Assembly: GCA_937886325.1 (NCBI GenBank)
Contig: CALABV010000210.1
Coordinates: 5,215-69,214 of the forward strand
Direction of reading: 5' to 3'
DNA: 64,000 nucleotides
Source of the DNA: an uncultured Geobacter sp.
GTDB lineage: Bacteria > Desulfobacterota > Desulfuromonadia > Geobacterales > Geobacteraceae
The first letter of the stretch is position 1, and every line of letters starts with the position of its first letter. The notes under the pieces were generated by a model. The model searched no databases and was not told the origin of the DNA. It saw only the letters and a program-made list of their open reading frames with translations. This document shows, piece after piece, positions 1 through 10,046 of this stretch. A program made the position numbers and the translations under genes.

Positions 1-2601
1 CCCGTCTCCGCGGTTGTGAAAGAATTTTTCGGTTCTTCTCAGTTGTCGCAGTTCATGGATCAAACCAATCCACTGTCGGAGGTTACCCATAAGCGCAGAC
101 TTTCCGCCCTTGGTCCGGGAGGTCTTACCCGCGAAAGAGCCGGCTTCGAGGTTCGAGACGTACATCCGACTCACTACGGCCGTGTCTGTCCTATCGAGAC
201 ACCGGAAGGCCCGAACATAGGCCTTATAGCTTCGCTCTCGACATATGCTCGAATCAACAAGCACGGTTTTGTTGAGACACCGTATCGCATCGTAAAGGAC
301 GGAATTGTAACGGACGAGGTCAGGTTTTTTTCAGCTCTTGAGGAAGAGGGGCATGCTATTTCTCAGGCGGATGCGGAAGTTGATGAGAATGGGCGCTTTG
401 TCGCGGACTACGTTTCTGCTCGCAAGGGAGGTGAGTTTGTCCTCATCGGAAGAGACGAAGTTGAATTGATGGACGTTTCACCTTTGCAACTTGTTTCTGT
501 TGCTGCGTCACTCATCCCTTTTCTTGAAAATGACGACGCAAACCGCGCATTGATGGGATCCAACATGCAGCGCCAGGCGGTCCCTTTGCTTCGCGCTGAT
601 TCACCCCTGGTTGGAACAGGGATGGAGAGGGTTGTCGCGAGAGACTCGGGTGTCTCAGTTGTTGCGAGACATACGGGGATTGTTGAATCGGTGGATGCTT
701 CGCGCATTGTCATAAAAATCGATGAAGATGAATACGATGAAACCGGTACCGGCGTTGATATTTACAACCTGATAAAGTTTGCGCGCTCAAACCAGAACAC
801 CTGCATCAACCAGAGACCGGTAGTGCATGTGGGAGATCATGTGAAACGCGGCGATATAATCGCTGACGGGCCTTCCACGGAGATGGGGGAACTGGCGCTC
901 GGTCAGAACATCCTCGTTGCATTCATGCCCTGGGGTGGATATAACTTCGAAGACTCAATTCTCATTTCCGAGAGATTGGTCAAAGACGATCGTTATACCT
1001 CCATTCACATAGAGGAATTTGAATGCGTTGCAAGGGACACCAAGCTGGGCAAAGAAGAAATAACCTCCGACATACCGAATCTTGGTGAAGAAGCTTTAAA
1101 AGACCTTGATGAATCAGGTATTATCAGGATCGGAGCGGAGGTTAAACCCGCTGATATACTTGTTGGAAAGATAACGCCAAAAGGCGAGACACAGCTTTCC
1201 CCTGAAGAGAAACTTCTTCGTGCAATATTCGGAGAGAAGGCAGGTGATGTTCGCGATACGTCCTTGAGAGTTCCGCCGGGGGTTGAAGGGACTGTTATCG
1301 GTGCGAAGATATTCTCCCGTAAAGGCTCCGATAAGGATTCGAGAACAGAGAGTATTGAGCGGGCCGAAGAGGAAAAGCTCCGGAAAGATGAAAAAGACGA
1401 GATAAAAATCATTCGAGACGCTGCTGTTGCAAAACTGAAGAAGCTTCTGATTGACAAAGTGTCAGCGGTTACTCTTGAAGACAGGCAGGGTCGTCCTGTA
1501 ATCGTGAAGGGCAAAAGGATTCTGGAAGAAGAGCTTACTTCCGTGCCTCTTGACCGCTGGGATGAAATCGCCATTGTCGATGGAGAGGGAACTGAAGAAA
1601 AGGTTGCACAGATTCTTGCCACCCTGACACAGCAGATTGAACTGATAAACTTTGTATTTGAAGACAAAATTCAGAAGCTGAAAAGAGGCGATGATCTGCC
1701 GCCGGGCGTCATAAAGATGGTAAAGGTGTATGTTGCCATCAAGAGAAAGTTGCAGGTCGGGGATAAGATGGCGGGGCGACATGGAAACAAAGGTGTTGTC
1801 TCTCGCATTCTCCCTGAAGAAGACATGCCTTATATGGAAGATGGGCGACCTGTTGAAATAGTATTGAACCCGCTTGGTGTCCCGTCACGTATGAATGTTG
1901 GACAAATTCTAGAAACTCATCTTGGGTGGGCCTCGAAAGGGATTGGTTGGAAAATTGAGGAAATGCTTGCAAAAGCCGGTTCCGCCGACTCTCTCCGTTC
2001 TTTCATCGGAGAGATATATAGCGACCCGGATATGTCGCGGTTTTTGCAAAACCTTGGAGAAGATGAACTCTTAGCGGTTGCGCATCGACTTAAGAGGGGG
2101 ATTCCCATGGCGTCTCCCGTCTTTGAAGGTGCTTCGGAACAGCAGGTGCGTGATCTGATGGAAAAAGCGGGCTTTTCTCCTCTCGGACAAGTCACTCTGT
2201 ATGATGGAAAAACCGGTGAGCCTTTCAAGCATAGGGTTACGGCTGGAATCATGTACGTCCTCAAACTCCATCATTTAGTCGACGACAAAATCCATGCGCG
2301 CTCTATTGGTCCGTACAGCCTTGTTACTCAGCAACCGCTCGGTGGTAAGGCGCAGTTTGGCGGTCAGCGGTTGGGCGAAATGGAAGTCTGGGCGATGGAG
2401 GCGTATGGCGCTGCCTATGCGTTACAGGAATTCCTGACCGTCAAATCCGACGACGTTGCCGGGCGAACACGAATGTACGAAGCTATTGTCAAAGGCAAAC
2501 ACACCTTGGAACCAGGACTGCCGGAGTCTTTCAACGTCCTTATTAAGGAGCTTCAATCGTTATGCCTCGATGTCGAACTGCTGGAGACTGAAGAAGAATA
2601 G
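1..2601 (+). CDS. rpoB: RNA polymerase subunit beta, 3' part (partial)
   Basis: The reading frame is open from base 1, so the gene begins upstream; 866 C-terminal residues are present, about two thirds of a usual ~1370-residue beta subunit. It is a core subunit of RNA polymerase. The fragment starts just before rifampicin-binding cluster I, which is complete; the Asp of FMDQ, the His of THKRR and the Ser of RLSALG are all wild type, so I infer rifampicin sensitivity. The GDKMAGRHGNKG motif near residue 590 of the fragment carries the conserved active-site lysines. The protein ends in the usual acidic tail. rpoC follows after a 177-bp spacer. Identity is certain; the missing 5' end is a window edge, not a truncation. 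Confidence 0.98.
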   Translation, partial: PVSAVVKEFFGSSQLSQFMDQTNPLSEVTHKRRLSALGPGGLTRERAGFEVRDVHPTHYGRVCPIETPEGPNIGLIASLSTYARINKHGFVETPYRIVKDGIVTDEVRFFSALEEEGHAISQADAEVDENGRFVADYVSARKGGEFVLIGRDEVELMDVSPLQLVSVAASLIPFLENDDANRALMGSNMQRQAVPLLRADSPLVGTGMERVVARDSGVSVVARHTGIVESVDASRIVIKIDEDEYDETGTGVDIYNLIKFARSNQNTCINQRPVVHVGDHVKRGDIIADGPSTEMGELALGQNILVAFMPWGGYNFEDSILISERLVKDDRYTSIHIEEFECVARDTKLGKEEITSDIPNLGEEALKDLDESGIIRIGAEVKPADILVGKITPKGETQLSPEEKLLRAIFGEKAGDVRDTSLRVPPGVEGTVIGAKIFSRKGSDKDSRTESIERAEEEKLRKDEKDEIKIIRDAAVAKLKKLLIDKVSAVTLEDRQGRPVIVKGKRILEEELTSVPLDRWDEIAIVDGEGTEEKVAQILATLTQQIELINFVFEDKIQKLKRGDDLPPGVIKMVKVYVAIKRKLQVGDKMAGRHGNKGVVSRILPEEDMPYMEDGRPVEIVLNPLGVPSRMNVGQILETHLGWASKGIGWKIEEMLAKAGSADSLRSFIGEIYSDPDMSRFLQNLGEDELLAVAHRLKRGIPMASPVFEGASEQQVRDLMEKAGFSPLGQVTLYDGKTGEPFKHRVTAGIMYVLKLHHLVDDKIHARSIGPYSLVTQQPLGGKAQFGGQRLGEMEVWAMEAYGAAYALQEFLTVKSDDVAGRTRMYEAIVKGKHTLEPGLPESFNVLIKELQSLCLDVELLETEEE

Positions 2602-2778
2602 CTTATCTCCTTGCTGTACGTCGCTTGAAGGATGCGTTGTATGTCCTGCCGCCTTTCTCTCTGCGATGTCAGGTCTCTGGGTGGTCGCCGAAGTTTTTGA
2701 ACATACTAGCTTGGGAAAGCATTTCCGGCCGTATGCCGGAGAGCAGCAACCAACTCCTAAAAAAAGGAGGAAAGAAAT

Positions 2779-5700
2779 TTGGAAGACTTTTTCAGTTTTT
2801 TTGAGAAACCAAAGGATCCGTTACATTTTTCAGCAATAAGAATATCTATCTCGTCGCCGGAGAAAATCCGGGAGCGTTCCTTCGGAGAGGTTAAAAAACC
2901 GGAAACAATTAATTACCGTACCTTCAAACCGGAACGTGACGGCCTTTTCTGCGCAAAAATATTTGGGCCAACGAAAGACTACGAGTGTAACTGCGGAAAA
3001 TACAAAAGAATGAAGCACCGTGGAATTGTTTGTGAAAAATGCGGTGTTGAAGTGATTCCCTCAAAAGTGAGGCGTGAGCGGCTGGGCCATATCGACCTTG
3101 CGACACCGGTGGCTCATATCTGGTTTCTCCGATCTCTGCCATCTCGTATCGGAAATCTCCTTGATATTTCCCTGAAGGATCTCGAAAAAGTTCTCTACTT
3201 TGAGGCGTATGCAGTTACCGAGCCGGGGAATTCAGGTCTGGGTTTAGCAGAGGTTGTTAGCGAAGATCGGTACCTGAAACTCAAAGAGGAGCTTGGTAGC
3301 GGTTTCGAGGCGGGGATGGGCGCTGCTGCTATCAGGGAGTGCCTGAAGTCCCTGGACATGGAAACCTTGGCAGTTCAACTGCGCACTGAAATGTTGGATG
3401 CAACCAGTGAGGCGAAAAGAAAGAAGATTTCGAAACGCCTTAAGGTTGTCGACGCGTTTAAAGCCTCTGGAAACAGGCCCGAGTGGATGATTCTTGAATG
3501 CATTCCTGTCTTGCCGCCTGAATTGCGCCCATTGGTTCCTCTCGATGGAGGCCGTTTTGCAACTTCTGATTTAAATGATTTGTATCGAAGGGTAATCAAT
3601 CGGAACAATCGTCTGAAGCGTTTGATGGAGTTGCAGGCTCCGGAAGTTATTATCCGAAACGAGAAGCGGATGCTTCAAGAGGCAGTCGATGCCCTGTTTG
3701 ACAACGGACGGCGCGGTAGGGCAATTGCCGGTCCTAACAAGAGGCCGTTGAAGTCACTCTCAGATATGCTGAAAGGCAAGTCCGGTCGCTTCCGTCAAAA
3801 CCTGCTTGGAAAGCGTGTCGATTACTCCGGTCGATCCGTTATTGTTGTCGGTCCTGAATTGAGACTTCACCAATGCGGTCTTCCGAAAAAGATGGCGCTT
3901 GAGCTGTTTAAGCCCTTCATCTATAACAAGCTGGAGGAGCGCGGTTTCGTTACAACGATAAAAAGCGCGAAAAAGATGGTTGAAAAGGAGCGCCCGGAGG
4001 TTTGGGACGTTCTCGAAGAAGTAATTAAGGAACATCCGGTTATGCTGAACCGTGCCCCGACACTCCATCGACTTGGTATTCAGGCATTCGAGCCGGTACT
4101 TATCGAAGGAAAGGCAATACAGCTGCATCCACTGGTATGTACGGCATTCAATGCCGACTTTGATGGTGATCAGATGGCGGTTCATCTCCCTCTCTCCATT
4201 GAGAGCCAGGTGGAAGCCCGTGTTCTCATGATGAGTACCAATAACATCCTTTCACCGGCGCACGGAAAGCCGATAATAGTGCCTTCTCAGGACATGGTTC
4301 TCGGTATTTACTTCATGACGCGCGATAAATACTTTGCCAAGGGTGAAGGAAAGATCTTTGCTTCTCCCGAAGAAGTTCGAATGGCGTATGATGCCGGTGA
4401 ACTGGATCTGCATGCGCGGATACATGTCCGTCTAAAGAATCTGTCCAGCGACGAAGCCCCACAAAGAATAGAGACCACAACTGGCCGTATTCTTCTCCGG
4501 GAAATCCTTCCCGAGGCTGTTCCATTTGCAGCAATAAATAAGGTAATGACCAAAAAGGAACTTTCGAATCTCGTCGATGTGTGCTATCGACTCGCCGGGA
4601 ACAAAGACACGGTCATTCTTGCCGACAAGTTGAAGGAGATCGGGTTCCGGTACTCAACTGAAGCCGGTATTTCGATTTGTATCGACGATATGGTTATTCC
4701 GGGGGGCAAAACCTTTATTATCGAAAAAGCTACTGAAGAAGTTAAAGAGATTCAGAACCAGTACACTGAAGGATTAATTACGGATGGAGAGCGCTATAAT
4801 AAGGTTATCGATATCTGGGCAAAATCGACCGAAGAAATTGCTAAAGAGATGCTCGACAACCTTTCTCGTGATACGGTTGCGTCGCCGGATGGAAAGGAAG
4901 TAAAGGTTCCATCGTTTAACGCGATTCATATGATGGCTGATTCAGGTTCAAGGGGTTCGGCGCAGCAGATTCGACAATTGGCGGGGATGCGAGGCCTTAT
5001 GGCAAAACCGTCCGGCGAAATCATTGAGACGCCTATCACGGCTAATTTTAGAGAGGGATTGACAGTACTGCAATATTTCATATCGACTCATGGCGCCCGT
5101 AAGGGTCTCGCAGATACAGCGCTGAAGACGGCCAATTCCGGCTATCTTACCAGGAGGCTCGTTGATGTTGCGCAGGACGCGATTATTACAGAAGAAGATT
5201 GTGGGACCCTTGACGGTCTTCTGGTTTCAGCTCTGACCGAAGGTGGAGAGATTATCGAGCATATTGGCGACCGAATTCTTGGAAGAGTGGCCCTCGATGA
5301 TATCCTGGACCCTGTAACCGATGAGGTTCTGGTTCCGGCAAATGAAGAGATTGACGAGACTCTGGTTGCTAAGATTGAAGAAGCCGGCCTGGAAAAGGTC
5401 AAGATCCGGTCGGTTCTTACCTGTCAGAGCAAGCGCGGCATATGTGCAAAATGTTATGGGCGCGACCTCGCGCGCGGCCATCTGGTGAATCTGGGAGAAG
5501 CAGTTGGTGTCATCGCTGCCCAGTCAATCGGCGAGCCGGGTACACAGCTTACCATGAGAACATTCCATATCGGAGGAACCGCATCTCGACATGCAGAGCA
5601 GACATCTTTGGAATCCCGGAATGAGGGTACCGTAAAGTTCATCAACATAAACAGCGTCACTACTGCCGAAAACCATTTTATTGTTATGAATAGGAACGGT

Positions 5701-6912
5701 GAACTGGCAGTTATTGATGAAACGGGGCGCGAGCGCGAAAAATACTCCGTTGTCTATGGAGCGAAGATAAAAGTCGGCAATGGACAGCACGTCAAAGCAG
5801 GTGAGTCTCTTGCTGAGTGGGATCCTTACACCATGCCGATTCTTACCGAGGTCTCAGGCCGGATAAAATTTGGCGATATTCTTGAAGGTGTCACCGTCGA
5901 AGAGCAGGTGGATGAAGTCACGGGACTCTCTCGAAAAGTTATTATTGAATCACGGGACCCTGACAAAAGGCCGCGGATTACTATTAAGGACGAAGCCGGT
6001 AAAACGGTGAAGGCTGGTGAAAGCTCAGTAGGCCGCTATTTCCTCCCTGTCGGCGCAAATATCACCGTGCTGGAGGATTCAATAGCCAATGCCGGTGATA
6101 TTATCGCAAAGATTCCGCGCGAAACGACAAAGACAAAAGATATTACCGGAGGTCTACCTCGCGTCGCGGAACTCTTTGAGGCAAGAAAGCCTAAGGATTA
6201 CGCGGTTATTTCTGAAATAGACGGTATTGTTTCTTTTGGAAAAGATGCAAAGGGAAAGAGAAAGGTAATGGTCACCCCTGAACAGGGTGAGACAAAAGAG
6301 TATTTGATTCCGAAAGGTAAACATATCAGTGTTCACGAAGGTGATTTTGTAAAAGCCGGTGAAGCCCTTATGGACGGCTCTTCGAATCCGCATGACATTC
6401 TGAGAGTTCTGGGTGTAAAGGATCTGGCGAAGTATCTTGTAGACGAAGTACAGGAGGTCTACCGTTTACAGGGCGTCAAGATTAATGACAAACATATTGA
6501 AACAATTGTCCGCCAAATGCTTCGACGCGTCAGGATCAAAGATGTCGGGGATACAACTTTCCTGATTGATGACCAGTTGGAGCGAAGCATCTTTGAGGAA
6601 GAGAACGAGAGGGTACTTCTTAACGGTGGACGCCCTGCAATCGCAGAGCCTCTTCTTTTGGGAATCACGAAAGCATCCCTTTCGACCGAGTCTTTCATTT
6701 CAGCTGCGTCATTCCAAGAGACAACAAAAGTCTTGACACAGGCTGCCATTGAAGGTAAGGTTGACAGCCTTCGTGGGCTGAAAGAAAACGTTATAATGGG
6801 ACGCCTGATACCCGCTGGCACTGGTATAGCACGGTATCGAAATCTCAAAATGCTTGTTGAAGATGGTAGAGAAGAGAAAGCCGAAGTCGAAGAAACGGAA
6901 GTTGAGGAGTAG
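2779..6912 (+). CDS. rpoC: RNA polymerase subunit beta prime
   Basis: Full-length 1377-residue beta prime subunit, the catalytic partner of RpoB. The N-terminal zinc site uses C70, C72, C85 and C88, and the catalytic NADFDGD loop places its aspartates at 460, 462 and 464, the same numbering as in Escherichia coli. A second zinc site is seen in CGTLDG and CQSKRGICAKC in the C-terminal half. The start is a TTG at 2779 with a strong Shine-Dalgarno AAAAAGGAGG 8 bases upstream; no ATG fits the conserved N-terminus (MEDFFSFFEKP). The tail is acidic (EEKAEVEETEVEE). It is probably cotranscribed with rpoB. Confidence 0.98.
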   Translation: MEDFFSFFEKPKDPLHFSAIRISISSPEKIRERSFGEVKKPETINYRTFKPERDGLFCAKIFGPTKDYECNCGKYKRMKHRGIVCEKCGVEVIPSKVRRERLGHIDLATPVAHIWFLRSLPSRIGNLLDISLKDLEKVLYFEAYAVTEPGNSGLGLAEVVSEDRYLKLKEELGSGFEAGMGAAAIRECLKSLDMETLAVQLRTEMLDATSEAKRKKISKRLKVVDAFKASGNRPEWMILECIPVLPPELRPLVPLDGGRFATSDLNDLYRRVINRNNRLKRLMELQAPEVIIRNEKRMLQEAVDALFDNGRRGRAIAGPNKRPLKSLSDMLKGKSGRFRQNLLGKRVDYSGRSVIVVGPELRLHQCGLPKKMALELFKPFIYNKLEERGFVTTIKSAKKMVEKERPEVWDVLEEVIKEHPVMLNRAPTLHRLGIQAFEPVLIEGKAIQLHPLVCTAFNADFDGDQMAVHLPLSIESQVEARVLMMSTNNILSPAHGKPIIVPSQDMVLGIYFMTRDKYFAKGEGKIFASPEEVRMAYDAGELDLHARIHVRLKNLSSDEAPQRIETTTGRILLREILPEAVPFAAINKVMTKKELSNLVDVCYRLAGNKDTVILADKLKEIGFRYSTEAGISICIDDMVIPGGKTFIIEKATEEVKEIQNQYTEGLITDGERYNKVIDIWAKSTEEIAKEMLDNLSRDTVASPDGKEVKVPSFNAIHMMADSGSRGSAQQIRQLAGMRGLMAKPSGEIIETPITANFREGLTVLQYFISTHGARKGLADTALKTANSGYLTRRLVDVAQDAIITEEDCGTLDGLLVSALTEGGEIIEHIGDRILGRVALDDILDPVTDEVLVPANEEIDETLVAKIEEAGLEKVKIRSVLTCQSKRGICAKCYGRDLARGHLVNLGEAVGVIAAQSIGEPGTQLTMRTFHIGGTASRHAEQTSLESRNEGTVKFININSVTTAENHFIVMNRNGELAVIDETGREREKYSVVYGAKIKVGNGQHVKAGESLAEWDPYTMPILTEVSGRIKFGDILEGVTVEEQVDEVTGLSRKVIIESRDPDKRPRITIKDEAGKTVKAGESSVGRYFLPVGANITVLEDSIANAGDIIAKIPRETTKTKDITGGLPRVAELFEARKPKDYAVISEIDGIVSFGKDAKGKRKVMVTPEQGETKEYLIPKGKHISVHEGDFVKAGEALMDGSSNPHDILRVLGVKDLAKYLVDEVQEVYRLQGVKINDKHIETIVRQMLRRVRIKDVGDTTFLIDDQLERSIFEEENERVLLNGGRPAIAEPLLLGITKASLSTESFISAASFQETTKVLTQAAIEGKVDSLRGLKENVIMGRLIPAGTGIARYRNLKMLVEDGREEKAEVEETEVEE

Positions 6913-6944
6913 CCCCCGAAGACAAAAATGGAGTCTAAAAAATC

Positions 6945-6973
6945 TTGACATAGCAGAATTATTCTGATATTTT
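6945..6973 (+). promoter_or_regulatory. candidate sigma70 promoter of the str operon
   Basis: A perfect -35 TTGACA (6945-6950) is followed after 17 bases by TATTTT (6968-6973), about 70 bp before the rpsL start. It would let rpsL-rpsG-fusA-tuf be transcribed independently of rpoBC. No terminator is visible between rpoC and this site, so readthrough is also possible. Confidence 0.55.
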
Positions 6974-7041
6974 TGTCGGGTTTCGCTTCTGGTAAGTGGC
7001 GATAGGTGGCCACAAAATGCGGACTTAGGAGAATAGTACGT

Positions 7042-7413
7042 ATGCCTACTATTAATCAGTTGATACGAATTGGCAGGGAAAGTAAAAAAGATAAATCGAC
7101 AGCGCCGGCGCTTAAAAGCTGTCCGCAGAAACGTGGAGTTTGCACTCGTGTATATACGACAACGCCGAAAAAACCGAACTCAGCATTGCGTAAGGTTGCC
7201 AGGGTGCGGTTGACGAACGGTATTGAGGTTACCTCCTATATTCCCGGTGTTGGACATAACTTGCAGGAGCATTCCGTTGTTCTTATCAGGGGGGGCAGGG
7301 TAAAGGATCTGCCTGGGGTTCGATATCACATTGTAAGGGGGACTCTGGATTCTGTCGGGGTTAAGGACAGGAAACAGGGTCGCTCCAAGTATGGTGCAAA
7401 AAGACCAAAGTAA
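7042..7413 (+). CDS. rpsL: 30S ribosomal protein S12
   Basis: A 123-residue S12, the decoding-centre protein of the small subunit. The start is ATG 7042 (MPTINQLIR, the usual N-terminus) with TAGGAG just upstream; the frame is open further 5' but without support. The TPKKPNSALRK segment and the GRVKDLPGVRYH segment keep the conserved lysines (K43 and K88 in the common numbering), the wild-type state for streptomycin sensitivity. It is first gene of the str operon, 22 bp before rpsG. Confidence 0.98.
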   Translation: MPTINQLIRIGRESKKDKSTAPALKSCPQKRGVCTRVYTTTPKKPNSALRKVARVRLTNGIEVTSYIPGVGHNLQEHSVVLIRGGRVKDLPGVRYHIVRGTLDSVGVKDRKQGRSKYGAKRPK

Positions 7414-7435
7414 AGGACACGTGTGAGAGGTTGCT

Positions 7436-7906
7436 ATGCCTAGGAGAAGAGAAGTCGCAAAACGGGTTGTTTTGCCGGATCCGAAATATAATGATCGGGT
7501 AGTTGCAAAGCTCATCAATATATTGATGCTTCATGGAAAGAAAAGTACCGCGGAGAGGGCTCTCTATGGTGCTCTTGAGTTGGTTGCGAAAAGAACGAAC
7601 GAAGATGCCTTGAAGGTGTTTAAGAAGTCACTTGATAATATCAGGCCTGTTTTAGAGGTTAAATCTCGGCGGGTTGGGGGATCGACATACCAAGTGCCTG
7701 TTGAAATTCGAGCAGACAGAAGATCCTCATTAGCCATGCGTTGGCTGGTAAAGTACGCCGGCGCAAGGGCTGAAAAGACTTTGATGGATAAGCTCGCGGG
7801 TGAAATTGTTGATGCGTATAACAATCGCGGCGCGGCTGTTAAAAAGCGTGAAGATACTCATAAGATGGCGGAGGCAAACAGGGCGTTTGCGCATTACCGC
7901 TGGTAA
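7436..7906 (+). CDS. rpsG: 30S ribosomal protein S7
   Basis: A 156-residue S7, the primary 16S rRNA binding protein that nucleates the head of the 30S subunit. It has the usual length and N-terminus (MPRRREVAKR) and a GAGAGG ribosome-binding site before ATG 7436. It sits between rpsL and fusA as in the classical str operon. In many bacteria S7 is the translational repressor of this operon; no specific binding structure was worked out here. Confidence 0.98.
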   Translation: MPRRREVAKRVVLPDPKYNDRVVAKLINILMLHGKKSTAERALYGALELVAKRTNEDALKVFKKSLDNIRPVLEVKSRRVGGSTYQVPVEIRADRRSSLAMRWLVKYAGARAEKTLMDKLAGEIVDAYNNRGAAVKKREDTHKMAEANRAFAHYRW

Positions 7907-7939
7907 ATTGATGACAGATATAGGTGTGAGGAGTTTTTT

Positions 7940-10018
7940 GTGCCGCGATTAGTACCTTTGGAAAAAACTAGAAATATTGGCATTATGGCGCATATTGACG
8001 CCGGTAAGACTACTACGACTGAGCGTATACTTTATTATACGGGTGTATCTCATAAGATTGGTGAGGTTCATGAGGGCACGGCTACCATGGACTGGATGGA
8101 GCAGGAGCAGGAGCGTGGGATTACGATTACTTCAGCCGCGACGACGTGCTCTTGGAAGGACCATCGAATAAATATCATAGACACACCTGGTCATGTCGAT
8201 TTTACAATTGAGGTAGAGCGTTCGTTACGTGTTCTGGATGGGGCTGTAGCCGTATTTTGTTCTGTTGGGGGCGTTGAGCCGCAGTCGGAAACAGTGTGGC
8301 GTCAAGCAGATAAGTACAGAGTTCCTCGGCTGGCCTTTATTAACAAGATGGACCGAGTTGGCGCTGATTTTTTTCGTGGCGTTTCGATGATACGTGAAAG
8401 ACTGAAGGCGAATCCCGTTCCGATCCAGCTTCCGGTAGGTAAGGAAGATAAATATTCAGGTGTTATAGATTTGGTAGAAATGAAAGCGATAATCTGGGAT
8501 GAGGAATCGCTTGGAGCAAAATACAGAATAGAGGATATCCCTGCGTCAGAGCTGGATCTGGCGCAAGAGTATCAGGAAAAAATGATTGAAGAGTTGGCCA
8601 GCCATGATGACGATTTGATGGAAAAATATCTGGCTGGTGAAAGTATAGCGAAAGATGAACTTAAGGCAGCTATTCGAAAAGCTACAATCGACATAAAGAT
8701 ATGTCCAGTTATCTGTGGCTCCTCTTTTAAGAATAAAGGAGTACAAAATCTCCTCGATGCAGTTGTAGATTATATGCCTGCACCGACGGATATTCCCCCT
8801 ATCAAGGGGGTGGTGGAAGGTTCTGACGCAGAAGTTGAAAGAAAATCTTCGGATGAAGAACCATTTGCGGCTCTCGCCTTCAAAATAATGACGGATCCGT
8901 ATGTTGGTCAACTTTGTTTTTTTAGGGTGTATTCTGGAGTTATTCAGTCAGGATCCTATGTCTATAATTCGACAAAAGGAAAAAAAGAGCGGATCGGGCG
9001 AATCCTGCAGATGCACGCGAATAAAAGAGAAGAGATCAAGGAAGTGCGTGCTGGAGATATTGCTGCGGCTGTTGGTCTTAAGAATACAACTACCGGCGAC
9101 ACGCTTTGCGATGATGATAATTCAGTAATTCTGGAGTCTATAGAGTTCCCGGAACCGGTTATTGAGATTGCGATAGAGCCAAAAACGAAGGCCGATCAGG
9201 AAAAGCTTGGTCTCAGCTTACAAAAGCTTGCCAGTGAAGATCCATCATTCAGGGTGCGAACGGATGAGGAAACCGGACAGACAATTTTATCCGGCATGGG
9301 CGAATTGCACTTGGAAATAATAGTTGACCGCCTCATGCGAGAATTTAAAGTTGAGGCAAATGTTGGAAAACCGCAAGTCGCTTACCGTGAGACGATAGGC
9401 AAGAAAGTTAAGGTTGAGGGCAAATTTGTTCGGCAATCAGGAGGCAGAGGACAGTATGGCCATGTTTGGCTTGAAATAGAGCCTCAGGAAGCAGGAGCAG
9501 GATACGAGTTTGTTGATGCTATAAAAGGCGGTGTCGTGCCGCGTGAGTATATACCCGCAGTAGATAAAGGGATTCAGGAGGCAATGGAAACAGGAACACT
9601 TGCAGGATTTCCCGTTGTCGATGTGAAGGTTTCCCTGATAGATGGTTCCTATCATGACGTCGATTCGTCGGAAATGGCCTTTAAAATTGCAGGGTCCATG
9701 GGGTTCAAGGACGGGTGCGCAAAAGCGAATCCGGTTCTGCTAGAACCGATAATGTCCGTCGAGGTTGTTGTTCCGGAAGAGCATATGGGCGATGTTATTG
9801 GCAACCTCAACTCAAGAAGAGGGCGCATTATGGGCATGGAGTCCCGAGCGGGAGCCCAAGTTGTAACTTCGATGGTACCTCTTGCGTCCATGTTTGGTTA
9901 TGCAACAGATCTTAGATCCGCGACGCAGGGACGTGCTACCTATACAATGACTTTTGATCATTATGAGCAGGTTCCTAAATCTGTTGCTGAAGAAATAGTA
10001 GCGAAAGTAAAAGGATAG
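7940..10018 (+). CDS. fusA: elongation factor G
   Basis: A 692-residue translational GTPase that drives ribosomal translocation. The P-loop AHIDAGKTT lies at residues 17-25, followed by the switch motif DTPGHVDF and NKMD, then domains II-V ending in the conserved GYATDLRSATQGRA region. The start is GTG 7940 preceded by GTGAGGAG. It has standard length and str-operon context. A second EF-G paralogue may exist elsewhere in the genome, but this one occupies the canonical locus. Confidence 0.98.
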   Translation: MPRLVPLEKTRNIGIMAHIDAGKTTTTERILYYTGVSHKIGEVHEGTATMDWMEQEQERGITITSAATTCSWKDHRINIIDTPGHVDFTIEVERSLRVLDGAVAVFCSVGGVEPQSETVWRQADKYRVPRLAFINKMDRVGADFFRGVSMIRERLKANPVPIQLPVGKEDKYSGVIDLVEMKAIIWDEESLGAKYRIEDIPASELDLAQEYQEKMIEELASHDDDLMEKYLAGESIAKDELKAAIRKATIDIKICPVICGSSFKNKGVQNLLDAVVDYMPAPTDIPPIKGVVEGSDAEVERKSSDEEPFAALAFKIMTDPYVGQLCFFRVYSGVIQSGSYVYNSTKGKKERIGRILQMHANKREEIKEVRAGDIAAAVGLKNTTTGDTLCDDDNSVILESIEFPEPVIEIAIEPKTKADQEKLGLSLQKLASEDPSFRVRTDEETGQTILSGMGELHLEIIVDRLMREFKVEANVGKPQVAYRETIGKKVKVEGKFVRQSGGRGQYGHVWLEIEPQEAGAGYEFVDAIKGGVVPREYIPAVDKGIQEAMETGTLAGFPVVDVKVSLIDGSYHDVDSSEMAFKIAGSMGFKDGCAKANPVLLEPIMSVEVVVPEEHMGDVIGNLNSRRGRIMGMESRAGAQVVTSMVPLASMFGYATDLRSATQGRATYTMTFDHYEQVPKSVAEEIVAKVKG

Positions 10019-10046
10019 AGATTCCTACACGAGGAGGGATTCTGAG

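Noticed and set aside
2456..2839. Open frame spanning the end of rpoB and start of rpoC
   Set aside because: Overlaps both genes out of frame; no homology and no ribosome-binding site.
7006..7041. Upstream extension of rpsL
   Set aside because: The conserved S12 N-terminus and ribosome-binding site place the start at 7042.
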